From Aromatoleum aromaticum EbN1 (lineage in GTDB: Bacteria; Pseudomonadota; Gammaproteobacteria; Burkholderiales; Rhodocyclaceae): a stretch of DNA of 64,000 bases. The stretch's first letter is position 1; each line of letters starts with the position of its first letter. The DNA is taken from contig NC_006823.1 of the NCBI RefSeq assembly GCF_000025965.1, forward strand, positions 124,001-188,000. Direction: 5' to 3'. Position numbers and translations under genes: made by a program. The notes below the pieces were generated by a model. It searched no databases. It was given only the letters and a program-made list of their open reading frames with translations, and was not told where the DNA came from. Shown here piece after piece: positions 23,230 through 31,840 of this stretch.

Positions 23230-24012
23230 GTGACAACGCTGCAAGACCTGAATAAGCATGGCGAATACTCAGCAAAGGCCCGAGAGCAAAATAGTAAGCT
23301 GAATTTGCCAACGCCGCGGTTCTACCCCGTAGCTTATTCGGGAACAATGGATCTGTATGGTTTCGAAGTCGCACTCCATTCGAAGAAGCCAAGCAGAACC
23401 ATCACTACGGAACCCGAAGACACCGAACTTGAGCGGGAGCATGCTTCATTCATAGATTTATCAACCGTAAGCATGCTCCGAAACAAACTTCGAAAAAGTA
23501 GCAACCCGAAGCGTTACCGTATCTTTATAGATGTTTCCCATCATACGATTACTCATTCCGCCGGGGATTACATAATCGCGATGAGTGCCCTGGCAAGGGA
23601 GATTCTCAGAATCGTGATCAAGGTGGATGCAGAAGCCTGCAGCGCGAGCATTAACGAGTTCGCACACTTCTGCAACAAGTGCAAAGATCGGGAGATCTTT
23701 GTGTGCGTTGATCGCGCAGAAGAGATCACCGAAGCTGCAATGGAGGAGATCTTCGAAAAGTTCTCGCCTAATATGATTCGCATTAGCGGATCCTCTACCC
23801 TCAAACCACCAATTGCACAAAGCACTGTTAAAAGGGTATGCGCAATACTGGAAAACGCAAAAAAGCACGGCGCCACAGTGCTCGCCCACGGGATCGACAA
23901 CACGCTACAGCGCAGGAATGCACAAGCACTCGGGGTACAGCTCATTCAGGGGCAAGCCGTAACTCGCCACATAAGTAACGGAACCGCAACAGTCCATACG
24001 GCAAATACCTGA
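23230..24012 (+). CDS. degenerate EAL-domain-like protein, truncated by IS1380
   Basis: The GTG start follows GGTGGAG. The 260-residue protein follows the EAL fold: MDLYGFEVALHSKKP in the place of the YEALLR signature, FIDVSHHTITHS, FVCVDRAEE where active enzymes have DDFGTG, NMIRISGS, and HGATVLAHGIDNTLQRRNAQ before LGVQLIQGQAV. The acidic metal ligands and the catalytic Lys region are not preserved, so c-di-GMP hydrolysis is unlikely. The last residue and stop codon come from the IS end. Without the IS the frame would run 14 codons further. Confidence 0.6.
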   Translation: MTTLQDLNKHGEYSAKAREQNSKLNLPTPRFYPVAYSGTMDLYGFEVALHSKKPSRTITTEPEDTELEREHASFIDLSTVSMLRNKLRKSSNPKRYRIFIDVSHHTITHSAGDYIIAMSALAREILRIVIKVDAEACSASINEFAHFCNKCKDREIFVCVDRAEEITEAAMEEIFEKFSPNMIRISGSSTLKPPIAQSTVKRVCAILENAKKHGATVLAHGIDNTLQRRNAQALGVQLIQGQAVTRHISNGTATVHTANT

Positions 24013-25701
24013 ATCCGTGTTGTCTTCAGCGCGTACCCGCTCCGCGAGCCCCAGCGCATGATTTTTCTGCTGCCTGACTCCCAATCTCAGCTCACCGCAG
24101 CCCCGAGCGCCGTCCTTTCACGGCCCGGAGCGCCGGTGAGCCGGGCTTCCGGCGGGGGCGCTACGTCATTTTCCTGCTCCCGCGCGGCCGTCGCCCTTCC
24201 GCCGCTGCGAAATAGCCTCGATTCGGAGAATTCAGTCGCCGGCTTCGCATCACGGCGAAGCCACCACACACAGCCGCGCCTGCACCGTGGTGAACACCTT
24301 CACATGCGCGGCGACGCCGCGCCCGAAGTCCAGCACCAGGCGGCGAGCGTGTTCGACGAACTTCGCCGCCCGGTACATCACCTCCTGCAACACCGTCTTG
24401 ATGCGCCGGCGCTTGGCCGGGTGGCGGATCGGCGAGAGCTCGCCGGTCAGCCCGAGCTGCCCGATCAGGCGCAGGCAGTTGTAGGCGAATGCGGCCAGGT
24501 GCACGACCGCGTCGTTGGTGTCGAACTTGCCCGAGGGCAGGCGCTCGAGGTCCAGGTCGGTCTTGATCTCGGAGTGGAACTGCTCGTGGGTGCCGTGGTG
24601 CTTGTAGAGCTCGATCACATCGGCCATCGGCACATCAAGGCTGGTCCACCAGCCTTCGATCTCGATCTCGGGGGCCAGCAGGTGCTGGCCCTTCTTGTCG
24701 ATCGTGCGCTCGGTCACCCGCACCACCAGACGCAGCGTGCGCTTGGCCTTCTTCCAGGCGCGCTCCACCTGCAGATCGAGCAGTCCCACGCGCTTGCCCG
24801 CGCGGACCTCCTCGAAGACGCCGGCGGCCTCGGCGCGGGCGACCCAGGCGGCCTTGTCCTGACGGCGCGGATTCCACTTGGTGAGGTAATCGAACGAGCG
24901 CTCAAGACCGGCCCAGCGCTCGCGCTCGGCCGCCAGCGCGAACAACAGCCGGGCGCTGTCGAAGCCGCTGTCGGCGCGCCACAGCACCTTCGCGTCCGCG
25001 GCGCACACGCGCTCGAGACGCGGAAAGACCCGCTCGAAGAAATACTCCGTCTCCAGTGCCGAGTGGTGCGAACCCGCGCGCAGCTCCAGGCCGAGGTTCC
25101 AGCCCTCGTTGCCCAGGTACAGCGCGATCGGCGTGTAGCCGTCGACCCCCTGGTAGGTGCGGCTGACCGCCTCCTTCTTGGTGTCGGAGTTATCCATCAC
25201 GAAGGTATCCATGTCGGCGCACACGTAGCCCTTGTGCGCCGTGATCGGCGCCTCGGTGCGCTCGAGCAGGCGCAGGCTCAGCTCGTCGGTCAGCTCGCGC
25301 AGCTCGGCCGCGCGGGCATCGAGCCGTTGGCGCATCCACACGCTGCCGGGCACCTTGGCGAGCCCGAGCGCTTCCTTGAAGAAGCGATCGCTGCGAAACG
25401 GCTCGATCGCCTCGAAGTCGCTCTTGCCCAGGCTCAGCAGCCCCACCATCGACTTGACCAGGTCCGAGGTGCGCATGCCCTGCGACACCGGCAGCCTCGG
25501 GTCGATCACCGCCTCGACCTGTGCCGCCTGGCAGCACTGCCCGATCAGTGCCAAGCCCGAGTAGGAGGTCAGGTTGAGCTTGGCGGATTGCTTGACTTCG
25601 AAGCGCGGCATGGTCGGTTGGGTGAATGAGTCGGATGCGTAATTGTACAATTACATCAATGTGTTAGGCTGGATTTCCGGCTAAGCGAACACGGATTCAG
25701 G
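24008..25701 (-). mobile_element. IS1380-family insertion sequence (1694 bp)
   Basis: Perfect 14-bp terminal inverted repeats, CCTGAATCCGTGTT at 24008-24021 and its complement at 25688-25701, are flanked on both sides by AAATA, a 5-bp target duplication. One transposase gene is on the minus strand. Confidence 0.95.
24250..25611 (-). CDS. IS1380-family transposase, 453 aa
   Basis: The N-terminus MPRFEVKQSAKLNLTSYSGL and the catalytic regions YVCADMDTFVMDNSDTKKE, WRADSGFDSARLLFAL and GTHEQFHSEIKTDLDLERLP (with the DDE residues) are those of IS1380 DDE transposases. Full length and intact. A Met 13 codons upstream is an alternative start. Confidence 0.9.
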   Translation of the reverse strand: MPRFEVKQSAKLNLTSYSGLALIGQCCQAAQVEAVIDPRLPVSQGMRTSDLVKSMVGLLSLGKSDFEAIEPFRSDRFFKEALGLAKVPGSVWMRQRLDARAAELRELTDELSLRLLERTEAPITAHKGYVCADMDTFVMDNSDTKKEAVSRTYQGVDGYTPIALYLGNEGWNLGLELRAGSHHSALETEYFFERVFPRLERVCAADAKVLWRADSGFDSARLLFALAAERERWAGLERSFDYLTKWNPRRQDKAAWVARAEAAGVFEEVRAGKRVGLLDLQVERAWKKAKRTLRLVVRVTERTIDKKGQHLLAPEIEIEGWWTSLDVPMADVIELYKHHGTHEQFHSEIKTDLDLERLPSGKFDTNDAVVHLAAFAYNCLRLIGQLGLTGELSPIRHPAKRRRIKTVLQEVMYRAAKFVEHARRLVLDFGRGVAAHVKVFTTVQARLCVVASP

Positions 25702-25793
25702 AAATAGCACTGTTCGTAGTTCGGAATCCAGATTCGCTGCGAGTACTTGACAGGCGCGGCGAGTCACCGTAACGCACATTCAAAGGAGGAGTC

Positions 25794-26531
25794 ATGGACA
25801 CACTCGAAGCGCAACCTACCTCTGCTAGCGATTTCTTGACACACTTCGGCCTCAAACTGGCCAACACCGCGGAACTCCTAGAGTCCGCATACAAGATCCG
25901 CCATCGAGTCTACTGCGAGGATCTTGGATTCGAGAAGCCGGCAACCGAGCCACTCGAATACAACGCCGCCGACGCTCACAGCGTCCATGTGCTCTTGCAT
26001 CTGAATGATGCTGAGAAAACACCCATTGGCTGCGTTCGAGTGGTCTGGCTGAATGAGCAACGTGGCTATTCCACATTGCCTCTCGAGACAGTGTGCGGCC
26101 AACTCGATCTCCCCCCAGAACGGCCTCGTTCGGCGATCGGAGAAGCATCCCGTTTAGCGATTGTGCGCGAATACCGCCGTCGCAAAGGGGATCTCGGCCG
26201 ATCGGAAAGTGACACCCCAACAACCGAAAGCCGTGCGGAGCGCAACTTCCTACTCCCTACTGCTCTAATGCTCGGAGGGTTAGCGTGCGCCCATCACATG
26301 CAGATCTCACATCTTTATCTGCTTGTGGAAAAGCGAATGGCCATTCATTTGCGTAAAATTTCCGTCATTCGGCAGGTCGGCGAAACAGTCACTTTTAACG
26401 GAGCGCGAACTCCGTATGAGCTCGATGTGCAGAGGACGATCATGGGTCTACCGTTCTCGTTCTTGCCGCTGTGGTCCAACGCAAGCAATGCCACTGCCGC
26501 TCTAAGGAATCGTGCAGTCGTCGCACCGTAG
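25794..26531 (+). CDS. PEP-CTERM/exosortase-associated acyltransferase (GNAT, autoinducer-synthase-like), 245 aa
   Basis: AAAGGAGGAGTC precedes the ATG. The core AYKIRHRVYCEDLGFEKPAT, then PIGCVRVVWL, IGEASRLAIVREYRRRKGD and LGGLACAHHMQISHLYLLVE is the pattern of exosortase-associated GNAT acyltransferases related to LuxI. Such enzymes are usually next to exosortase genes. None is here, so this may be a cargo or orphan copy producing an acylated signal or product. Confidence 0.75.
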   Translation: MDTLEAQPTSASDFLTHFGLKLANTAELLESAYKIRHRVYCEDLGFEKPATEPLEYNAADAHSVHVLLHLNDAEKTPIGCVRVVWLNEQRGYSTLPLETVCGQLDLPPERPRSAIGEASRLAIVREYRRRKGDLGRSESDTPTTESRAERNFLLPTALMLGGLACAHHMQISHLYLLVEKRMAIHLRKISVIRQVGETVTFNGARTPYELDVQRTIMGLPFSFLPLWSNASNATAALRNRAVVAP

Positions 26532-26587
26532 CACGTGCTCGAGCGCTCGAAAGCCGGCAGAACCGACGGCGCGGCAACACATTAGAG

Positions 26588-27760
26588 GGCGCCTCGAAAA
26601 ACCTCGTCCCGCCCACTCTTGGTAAAATTACAGCGTCCTGAATCCTGCTGTTGCCTGCACCGATGAAACCGCGTAGCGCTATCAAGACTGACCTGTTCGC
26701 TGACGAACACCACCGCAAGAAGCTCGACTCGCTGGGCGACCCGCTGGCCGACATCGAGTTGCACATCGACTTTGCGGCGCTGGCCGCCGAGGTCGATCGG
26801 GTCGCACCGCGCACGGTCAGCGCGCAAGGCGGCCGTCCGCCTTACCCGACGGAGACGATGGTTCGGATCCTGGTGCTCAAGCGCCTGTACAACCTGTCGG
26901 ACGAGCAGATGGAGTACCAGCTGCTCGACCGCATGAGCTACAAACGCTTCTGCGGGCTCGCGAACGCAGCCAATATTCCGGACCGCACCACGGTGTGGAC
27001 CTTCGAGAACCGGATCGGTGAGCTTGGCGCGAAGGCGCTCTTCGAGGGCGTCTCGGCGCAGCTGCTCAAACGGGGCTTCATCGCGCGTGGCGGGCAGATC
27101 ATCGACGCCACCTTGGTGCCTGCCCCCAAGCAGCACAACAGCCGAGGGGAGAAGGCGCTGATCGACCAAGGCGCGATGCCTGCCGACTGGAAGCCGGCCA
27201 AGCGCCGGCAGAAGGACACCGACGCCACCTGGACGAAGAAACACGGCAAGAGCCACTTCGGCTACAAGCTGTCGATCAACGTCGACAAGAAGTACAAATT
27301 CATCCGCACGCTCGAGACCGACACGGCCAGCACGCACGACAGCCAGCACTTCGACAACGTCTTCGACACGAGCAACACGAGCCGCGACGTCTATGCCGAT
27401 CGCGGCTATCCGTCCGAGGAGCGGGCGGCCTGGTTGAAGGCGAACGGCTTTCGGAATCAAATCCAGCGCAAGGGACAACGCAACAAGCCGCTGTCCGAAT
27501 GCCAGCAGCGGCGGAACACGCGCATCGCGCGGACGCGAGCGCGGGTGGAACACCCGTTCGCGGCCATCGCGCAAATGGGCGGCAAGTTGATCCGAACCAT
27601 CGGCCAGGCGCGGGCGAGCTTCGCGATGACGATGATGGCAGCCTGCTACAACCTGAAGCGGCTGACGTATTTCCAGAAGGCCGGAATCGTGGCCTTCTGA
27701 CGCCCGAAATGGGCCGAATCGCCGCTGCCCGAGGCGATTCTGTTAGTTACAACGGTCTTC
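26588..27760 (+). mobile_element. IS5-family insertion sequence, copy 2 (right end uncertain)
   Basis: The left end GGCGCCTCGAAAAACCTCG is identical over 19 bases to the right end of copy 1. The transposase is the same length. Beyond the hairpin GAATCGCC/GGCGATTC after the stop, the sequence departs from copy 1 and no matching right inverted repeat was found, so the 3' end may be truncated. The boundary at 27760 is approximate. Confidence 0.75.
26651..27700 (+). CDS. IS5-family transposase, 349 aa
   Basis: It starts at TTG (MPAPMKPRSAIKTDLFADEH) or an ATG four codons on. It has the same domain order as the copy at 1.5-2.6 kb: DEQMEYQLLDRMSYKRF, GGQIIDATLVPAPKQ, VYADRGYPSEER and RARVEHPFAAI. 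The reading frame is complete. Confidence 0.9.
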   Translation: MPAPMKPRSAIKTDLFADEHHRKKLDSLGDPLADIELHIDFAALAAEVDRVAPRTVSAQGGRPPYPTETMVRILVLKRLYNLSDEQMEYQLLDRMSYKRFCGLANAANIPDRTTVWTFENRIGELGAKALFEGVSAQLLKRGFIARGGQIIDATLVPAPKQHNSRGEKALIDQGAMPADWKPAKRRQKDTDATWTKKHGKSHFGYKLSINVDKKYKFIRTLETDTASTHDSQHFDNVFDTSNTSRDVYADRGYPSEERAAWLKANGFRNQIQRKGQRNKPLSECQQRRNTRIARTRARVEHPFAAIAQMGGKLIRTIGQARASFAMTMMAACYNLKRLTYFQKAGIVAF

Positions 27761-27801
27761 GCAAAAATTGGCGGCAAAGGCTACGTATCCTACATCGCTG
27801 C

Positions 27802-28098
27802 ATGCAAATAACTACAGCGATTAGCGCAAAGGAATTAGGACTTACACCGTTTTTTGCAAACGCATTGGAGGTAGCCTTGAACAAGGAAGAGGGGGATTTA
27901 ATCATTCGCGTGGAAACCGCGAGCGATGTGCTTGGGAATGGTGTTTTCTGGGAAGGTCCAGCCAGTCGAGTAAACGAGATTCGGAACATTCCGGCAAGAA
28001 AGCTGGCGCATCTCGTCGCCACTGACGGCAAGCCACGCGCCTCCGGCATGTGGCGCGTGTCCGCGATGGCTACGCACCCAAGCACAGATTCTGAGTAA
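27802..28098 (+). CDS. hypothetical protein, 98 aa
   Basis: The ATG at 27802 opens a frame (AISAKELGLTPFFANALEVA, EEGDLIIRVETASDVLG) with good codon use but no strong ribosome site. Its upstream region may have been altered by the IS5 insertion. No family is recognised. Confidence 0.45.
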   Translation: MQITTAISAKELGLTPFFANALEVALNKEEGDLIIRVETASDVLGNGVFWEGPASRVNEIRNIPARKLAHLVATDGKPRASGMWRVSAMATHPSTDSE

Positions 28099-28116
28099 AC
28101 AGCAAGGAGTATGGAA

Positions 28117-28431
28117 ATGGGATGGAACAGCGGCTACACGGTATTTGAAGCTACGGTCGTCGGGGCCTATGACCTAGGAAAGCTCGATAAAGCGCTGCTG
28201 GCGGTGCTTATGGAGCCGTACCGCAGGACAGACATCGACAGCGGCGGTAGCTGTGACCTGACGTCCAAGGATGGCAAAGGTGTCGAGCAGATTGTTATCG
28301 AGACCTGGGGGCTGGAAATGCCGACGAACCCATCCTGCGAATCCGACGCCGACCCCGATGCATGGGATGCCTACCACGACGCGGTCTACTGCAAGTTTCG
28401 CGAAGTGACTGCGCATTTCGGCTGGGCTTAA
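28117..28431 (+). CDS. hypothetical protein, 104 aa
   Basis: AAGGAG lies 8 bases before ATG 28117 and only 2 bases before ATG 28111, so I choose the second. The protein has an acidic C-terminal part (DADPDAWDAYHDAVYCK) and no recognised domain. Confidence 0.55.
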   Translation: MGWNSGYTVFEATVVGAYDLGKLDKALLAVLMEPYRRTDIDSGGSCDLTSKDGKGVEQIVIETWGLEMPTNPSCESDADPDAWDAYHDAVYCKFREVTAHFGWA

Positions 28432-28462
28432 TCGTAAATTGATTCACATCTAGGAGATTGAA

Positions 28463-28939
28463 ATGACCAACGAGTTCACACGTGAAGCGCGTTACGCGGT
28501 TCTCAAGAGCGCAGATGTCATGCAATGCCTGACGGTAAGCGAGCTTATCGAGCTACAACGCATTCAGGCTAAGGTGGAAGAGCACCGCGCAGAGATTGGG
28601 AAGCCGCCGTTGGATTGCGTCGTCGTCGAGTCGGACTGGCCGGAATACGCGCCGACGTGGCGGGCAATTGAAGCGCGGGTGACCGGCGCGGAGCAGCCGA
28701 CATCGCATGCATTTGACGACAGCGCAACGATTGCGGGCCTTGAGTCGGCAGTGTCACACCTAAGCGCATGCCTTGACGAATTTCGGGCTCTGCTGGTTGA
28801 GGTGAATGACGTATGCGGACGCGATGGGCACGGCGGACCACTCGAAGAGGGAGAGTCGGAAATCATCGACAAAGTTCGCGCCGCGCTTTCAATGAGGACA
28901 GAAGCCAGACCACAAGAACCGAAGGAAATTTGCAAGTAG
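28463..28939 (+). CDS. hypothetical protein, 158 aa
   Basis: CTAGGAGATTGAA precedes the ATG. It is a largely helical, acidic protein (ELIELQRIQAKVEEHRAEIG; ESAVSHLSACLDEFRALLVE), possibly coiled coil in part. No family is recognised. Confidence 0.55.
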   Translation: MTNEFTREARYAVLKSADVMQCLTVSELIELQRIQAKVEEHRAEIGKPPLDCVVVESDWPEYAPTWRAIEARVTGAEQPTSHAFDDSATIAGLESAVSHLSACLDEFRALLVEVNDVCGRDGHGGPLEEGESEIIDKVRAALSMRTEARPQEPKEICK

Positions 28940-28990
28940 CTATGTTCGTTTGCGCAAAGCTATGTAATTTACACGAGTCTTCCCAAGAAG

Positions 28991-29080
28991 ATGCAGCAGG
29001 CCATCCGTCACCAGCGTAGATACGGAGAGGCTTTGACGACTGGACGTTCAGCCTGTACGAGCACCGAACTTTGGTTCTGA
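28991..29080 (+). pseudogene. possible frameshifted micro-ORF
   Basis: A 29-codon frame (MQQAIRHQRRYGEALTTG) is overlapped by another frame reading FDDWTFSLYEHRTLVLKD then stop. Joining the two gives a plausible small protein, so a frameshift is possible. The support is weak. Confidence 0.25.
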
Positions 29081-29100
29081 AAGACTGATCCTGATCCACG

Positions 29101-29126
29101 CGCCCCTTCAAGAGGGGCGTTTTTTT
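29101..29126 (+). terminator. rho-independent terminator
   Basis: CGCCCCT/AGGGGCG stem with a five-base loop and seven T follow the small plus-strand genes. It separates them from the convergent Wadjet operon. Confidence 0.9.
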
Positions 29127-29148
29127 CTTCTGCCCTGCTACCCTGATT

Positions 29149-30021
29149 TTACCCGATGAGCAAAATGCGCAACTTCACTCCCCTACCAATCATGCTTTCC
29201 TGCACAAGGCCTTTCCGCTGTTCGTGAATCCACCCGGCGCCTATGCGGACGCCCGGCGAGGTCGAGTCGAGCAAGCGCTCGAAGGCGGGTCCGACTTGCC
29301 GCGCATACAGCGACGCGTTGCCAAATGCGCAGAAGGCCGATTCAGGGTCTTCCGGAACTGTGATTGCTAGAGCATTCGGGAAAGTTGATGCCTCCACCAA
29401 ACTTGCAGGGTCCAGATCCCCAAACATGATCACGGGCAGACTGTATGCGGATAGGAACGCCAGGACGTTGTCCATGCGGCTCTCGGTGGCGTCGCCGCGG
29501 TAGATGACCAACGCGTCTGCGTATCCGGCCTCGAGGAGGGCTTCGGCAATCTCGGTGCGGAGCAGGCCGTCGAAGACCTCGTAGTTCTCGACCACCAGGG
29601 CGACAGGATGCCCGAGGGCGGTGATCTCCCGCCAGTTGATGTCCACGTGGGCATAGTCGGGCAGGCTCAGGTGCCGACCGGAGAGTTTCAAGGCCTGCCC
29701 AGGGACTGCTTTTAACGAAATCCGGTCCCGTTTGACTGCGCCCCGGGCGAGCTTTTCTTCGTGCCCAAGATCCAGCGCCTCGGCGCGGGTGAGGCCTTGC
29801 CAGGCGCCCGGCTTCACTTGAGCGGCGTCGATGCCGGCCTTGGCCTTGAGCAGCGATGCAATCTCGGCCTTGTCCTTGTCGGAGAAGCGCACGCGTGTGG
29901 TGCCGACAGGGAAGCCGATCCCGTAGCGCTGACGAAAATCCTTGAGGCCGGCGCCATCGAGGAATTGAGTCTCGGGGCTCTGAACGATTCGGATCAATGT
30001 GTCGATCAGGCGCTTTTCCAC
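29149..30021 (-). CDS. jetD: Wadjet nuclease subunit JetD, 290 aa
   Basis: The C-terminal half carries the Toprim-like DUF2220 region: VALVVENYEVFDGLLRTEIA, ADALVIYRGD and LPVIMFGDLDPASL with the acidic E and DxD residues of a Toprim nuclease. The N-terminal part (MEKRLIDTLIRIVQSPETQF) is the helical arm domain. JetD cleaves the DNA that the JetABC SMC motor has recognised as a closed circle, typically a plasmid. It is the last gene of the operon and overlaps jetA by 16 bases. Confidence 0.85.
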   Translation of the reverse strand: MEKRLIDTLIRIVQSPETQFLDGAGLKDFRQRYGIGFPVGTTRVRFSDKDKAEIASLLKAKAGIDAAQVKPGAWQGLTRAEALDLGHEEKLARGAVKRDRISLKAVPGQALKLSGRHLSLPDYAHVDINWREITALGHPVALVVENYEVFDGLLRTEIAEALLEAGYADALVIYRGDATESRMDNVLAFLSAYSLPVIMFGDLDPASLVEASTFPNALAITVPEDPESAFCAFGNASLYARQVGPAFERLLDSTSPGVRIGAGWIHEQRKGLVQESMIGRGVKLRILLIG

Positions 30022-31217
30022 AGGCTCAGATCCTTGATCAGAAGGTTTCCGGTGGAGAAAGGCCCCTCGCGACAGTGTTCGTCGTAGCCAATCTCGAGGC
30101 CATTGGTGATGCTGGTCCTTTTGGCGAGCATATCGAGCGCGAGCTCGAGCCAGAGTGTGTCGTCGAGCTCGAGCTCAGTTGCATGCTCAGCCCGCCATTG
30201 CCGCACTGATACGGGCGCTTGGGCGGCCTTGGCATCCTTGAGCATCTGTCGAAGGGCAAGGACGTGCGGCGGCACCTTGACGATGACCTTGGCGGGGACT
30301 TCCTCCGCGGTGAGGGCGCCCGCCTCGCGTCTTTTGCGCGGGCTCTGATCCGCTTTGATTGATTGGGCGATCTCGACCAGCGTGTCCTCGCAAGCGGCAT
30401 GCGTGACGTCGGGGTGCGCTGCAATCGGAAGGCCTGGCGAGCGCTCGAGCCAGGCTGGCAGATCGGAGGTGTTGTCCCAGGCGCGAGGCTCGTAGTCGGG
30501 GGTCTTCTTGAGAAAGAGCCACATCTGCTGGATGCGTTTCGCGCGGGCTTCGATCTTGCGGAATTCGAAGAGGAATTGGCGCAGCGTCTCGTAAATGGTC
30601 TGGAGCGTGCTTCGAAAGACTGGGATGCGCGCAAAAAGCTGCGTTCGCAAAAGCGTCTCGATACGCGGAAACGCCTGGATGCGCTCCAGGAGATCGGAGA
30701 GATGGAAGGACTCGAGCACTTGAACGAGGGTATGCGTAGCGGCTAAGTAAAATTCATTTTGCAGCTTCTTCGCAGCAAGCGAGGTGACGGCCGCGAACCG
30801 GGTTTCGATGTTCGCCTGCAGGTTGGTGATGAAGCCCTGAAGGCTGTCGTTGATCTCGAAAACCGTTTGCGAGATCTCGTCTTCGTAGCTGTCCGTTGCG
30901 GCTTGATCGTCCTCGTTGAAGGCTGCGATGTAGAAGTCGGTCAGCTTCTCCAGGTGGGCGAAGATCGCGCCGATGTCGCCTGAGCTTTGAAGGATGCGGT
31001 GCGAACTGAAGGCCGATGCGAGAAAGCGCCGCAAGCTGCTATGCAGGCGGTACTCGTCCGGGGAATGTGGCACGAAGACCCGCTGCTGCTGCAGGACTTC
31101 GATCGCCTTGCGATTCTCATCGGTACGGATGACGGAGCCTTGATGATAGGCCTCAGAGACGAGATGCCTGTGGGCATGGAGACGCTCGAAGAGCGTGACA
31201 GTCACGTCGCGTGTCAT
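30006..31217 (-). CDS. jetA: Wadjet kleisin-like subunit JetA, 403 aa
   Basis: The long helical protein follows the JetA/MksF pattern: an N-terminal winged-helix-like part (SEAYHQGSVIRTDENRKAIE), a central helical region and a C-terminal winged helix. In Wadjet it is the kleisin bridging the SMC heads. It overlaps jetB by four bases. A Lys/Arg-rich linker separates the middle and the C-terminal domain. Confidence 0.8.
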   Translation of the reverse strand: MTRDVTVTLFERLHAHRHLVSEAYHQGSVIRTDENRKAIEVLQQQRVFVPHSPDEYRLHSSLRRFLASAFSSHRILQSSGDIGAIFAHLEKLTDFYIAAFNEDDQAATDSYEDEISQTVFEINDSLQGFITNLQANIETRFAAVTSLAAKKLQNEFYLAATHTLVQVLESFHLSDLLERIQAFPRIETLLRTQLFARIPVFRSTLQTIYETLRQFLFEFRKIEARAKRIQQMWLFLKKTPDYEPRAWDNTSDLPAWLERSPGLPIAAHPDVTHAACEDTLVEIAQSIKADQSPRKRREAGALTAEEVPAKVIVKVPPHVLALRQMLKDAKAAQAPVSVRQWRAEHATELELDDTLWLELALDMLAKRTSITNGLEIGYDEHCREGPFSTGNLLIKDLSLWKSA

Positions 31218-31840
31218 AGCATGCGCATCTGATCAGGTTGATCATCGGAGGACTCCTCGACGATCTTCTCGTTGGCCATCAGGAACTCGATGACCTCGAC
31301 CAGGAAGTCGAGCTTGCCGGTGAACGCGTAGACCTCGCGATCGCGATCAAGCTGGACCAGATACCCGCTCTTGGCAACCTGCGTGAAGACCTTGTCGAGC
31401 ATGCTCCGAGTGGTCGAATCCGCTGCTGTGAAATCCCTTCCCAGTGAGGCGAAGTTGCGAAGCTCGTCGACAAGTTGAGGGTTTGTCGTCACAGCCCGCA
31501 GGATCGACGGGTAGTCAATCCGCTCGCCTGGCGAGGGGGCCTCCTCGTTCCTCAGTGCCTGCATGACGAACTTAAGGAAGTTCACCATCGGCCGCAACTC
31601 GTGCTTGATTTCGGCAAAGAGCCGCTTCACTTCGGTGCGCTCATCGGCACCGATGCGTTCAAAGGCCATGTAGTAGGCGTGCCCGCCTGCCGTGCAGGCG
31701 AGCCGGCGGCCGATCCGGCGCAGGTACGCATCGACGTCGTTGCGCATTGCGTCTTCTTCGAGGGCGCGAAAGGCTTCAGGCGCGGTGGTTTCGCACAGGA
31801 ACTTTCCGCCGAGAAGCCGCATGGCGATCACATCAAACAT
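31214..31840 (-). CDS. jetB: Wadjet KITE-like subunit JetB, 208 aa
   Basis: The start MFDVIAMRLLGG overlaps the end of jetC by eight bases and has GAGGA upstream. Two ATGs further upstream are possible. The C-terminal winged-helix (VAKSGYLVQLDRDREVYAFT, then GKLDFLVEVIEFLMANE) matches the JetB/MksE (KITE) role. Small size and position between the SMC and kleisin genes support this. Confidence 0.8.
   Translation of the reverse strand: MFDVIAMRLLGGKFLCETTAPEAFRALEEDAMRNDVDAYLRRIGRRLACTAGGHAYYMAFERIGADERTEVKRLFAEIKHELRPMVNFLKFVMQALRNEEAPSPGERIDYPSILRAVTTNPQLVDELRNFASLGRDFTAADSTTRSMLDKVFTQVAKSGYLVQLDRDREVYAFTGKLDFLVEVIEFLMANEKIVEESSDDQPDQMRML

Noticed and set aside
24058-25629. A 523-codon plus-strand frame inside the IS1380 element.
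   Set aside because: It is antisense to the transposase, has low-complexity composition and lacks a ribosome site.
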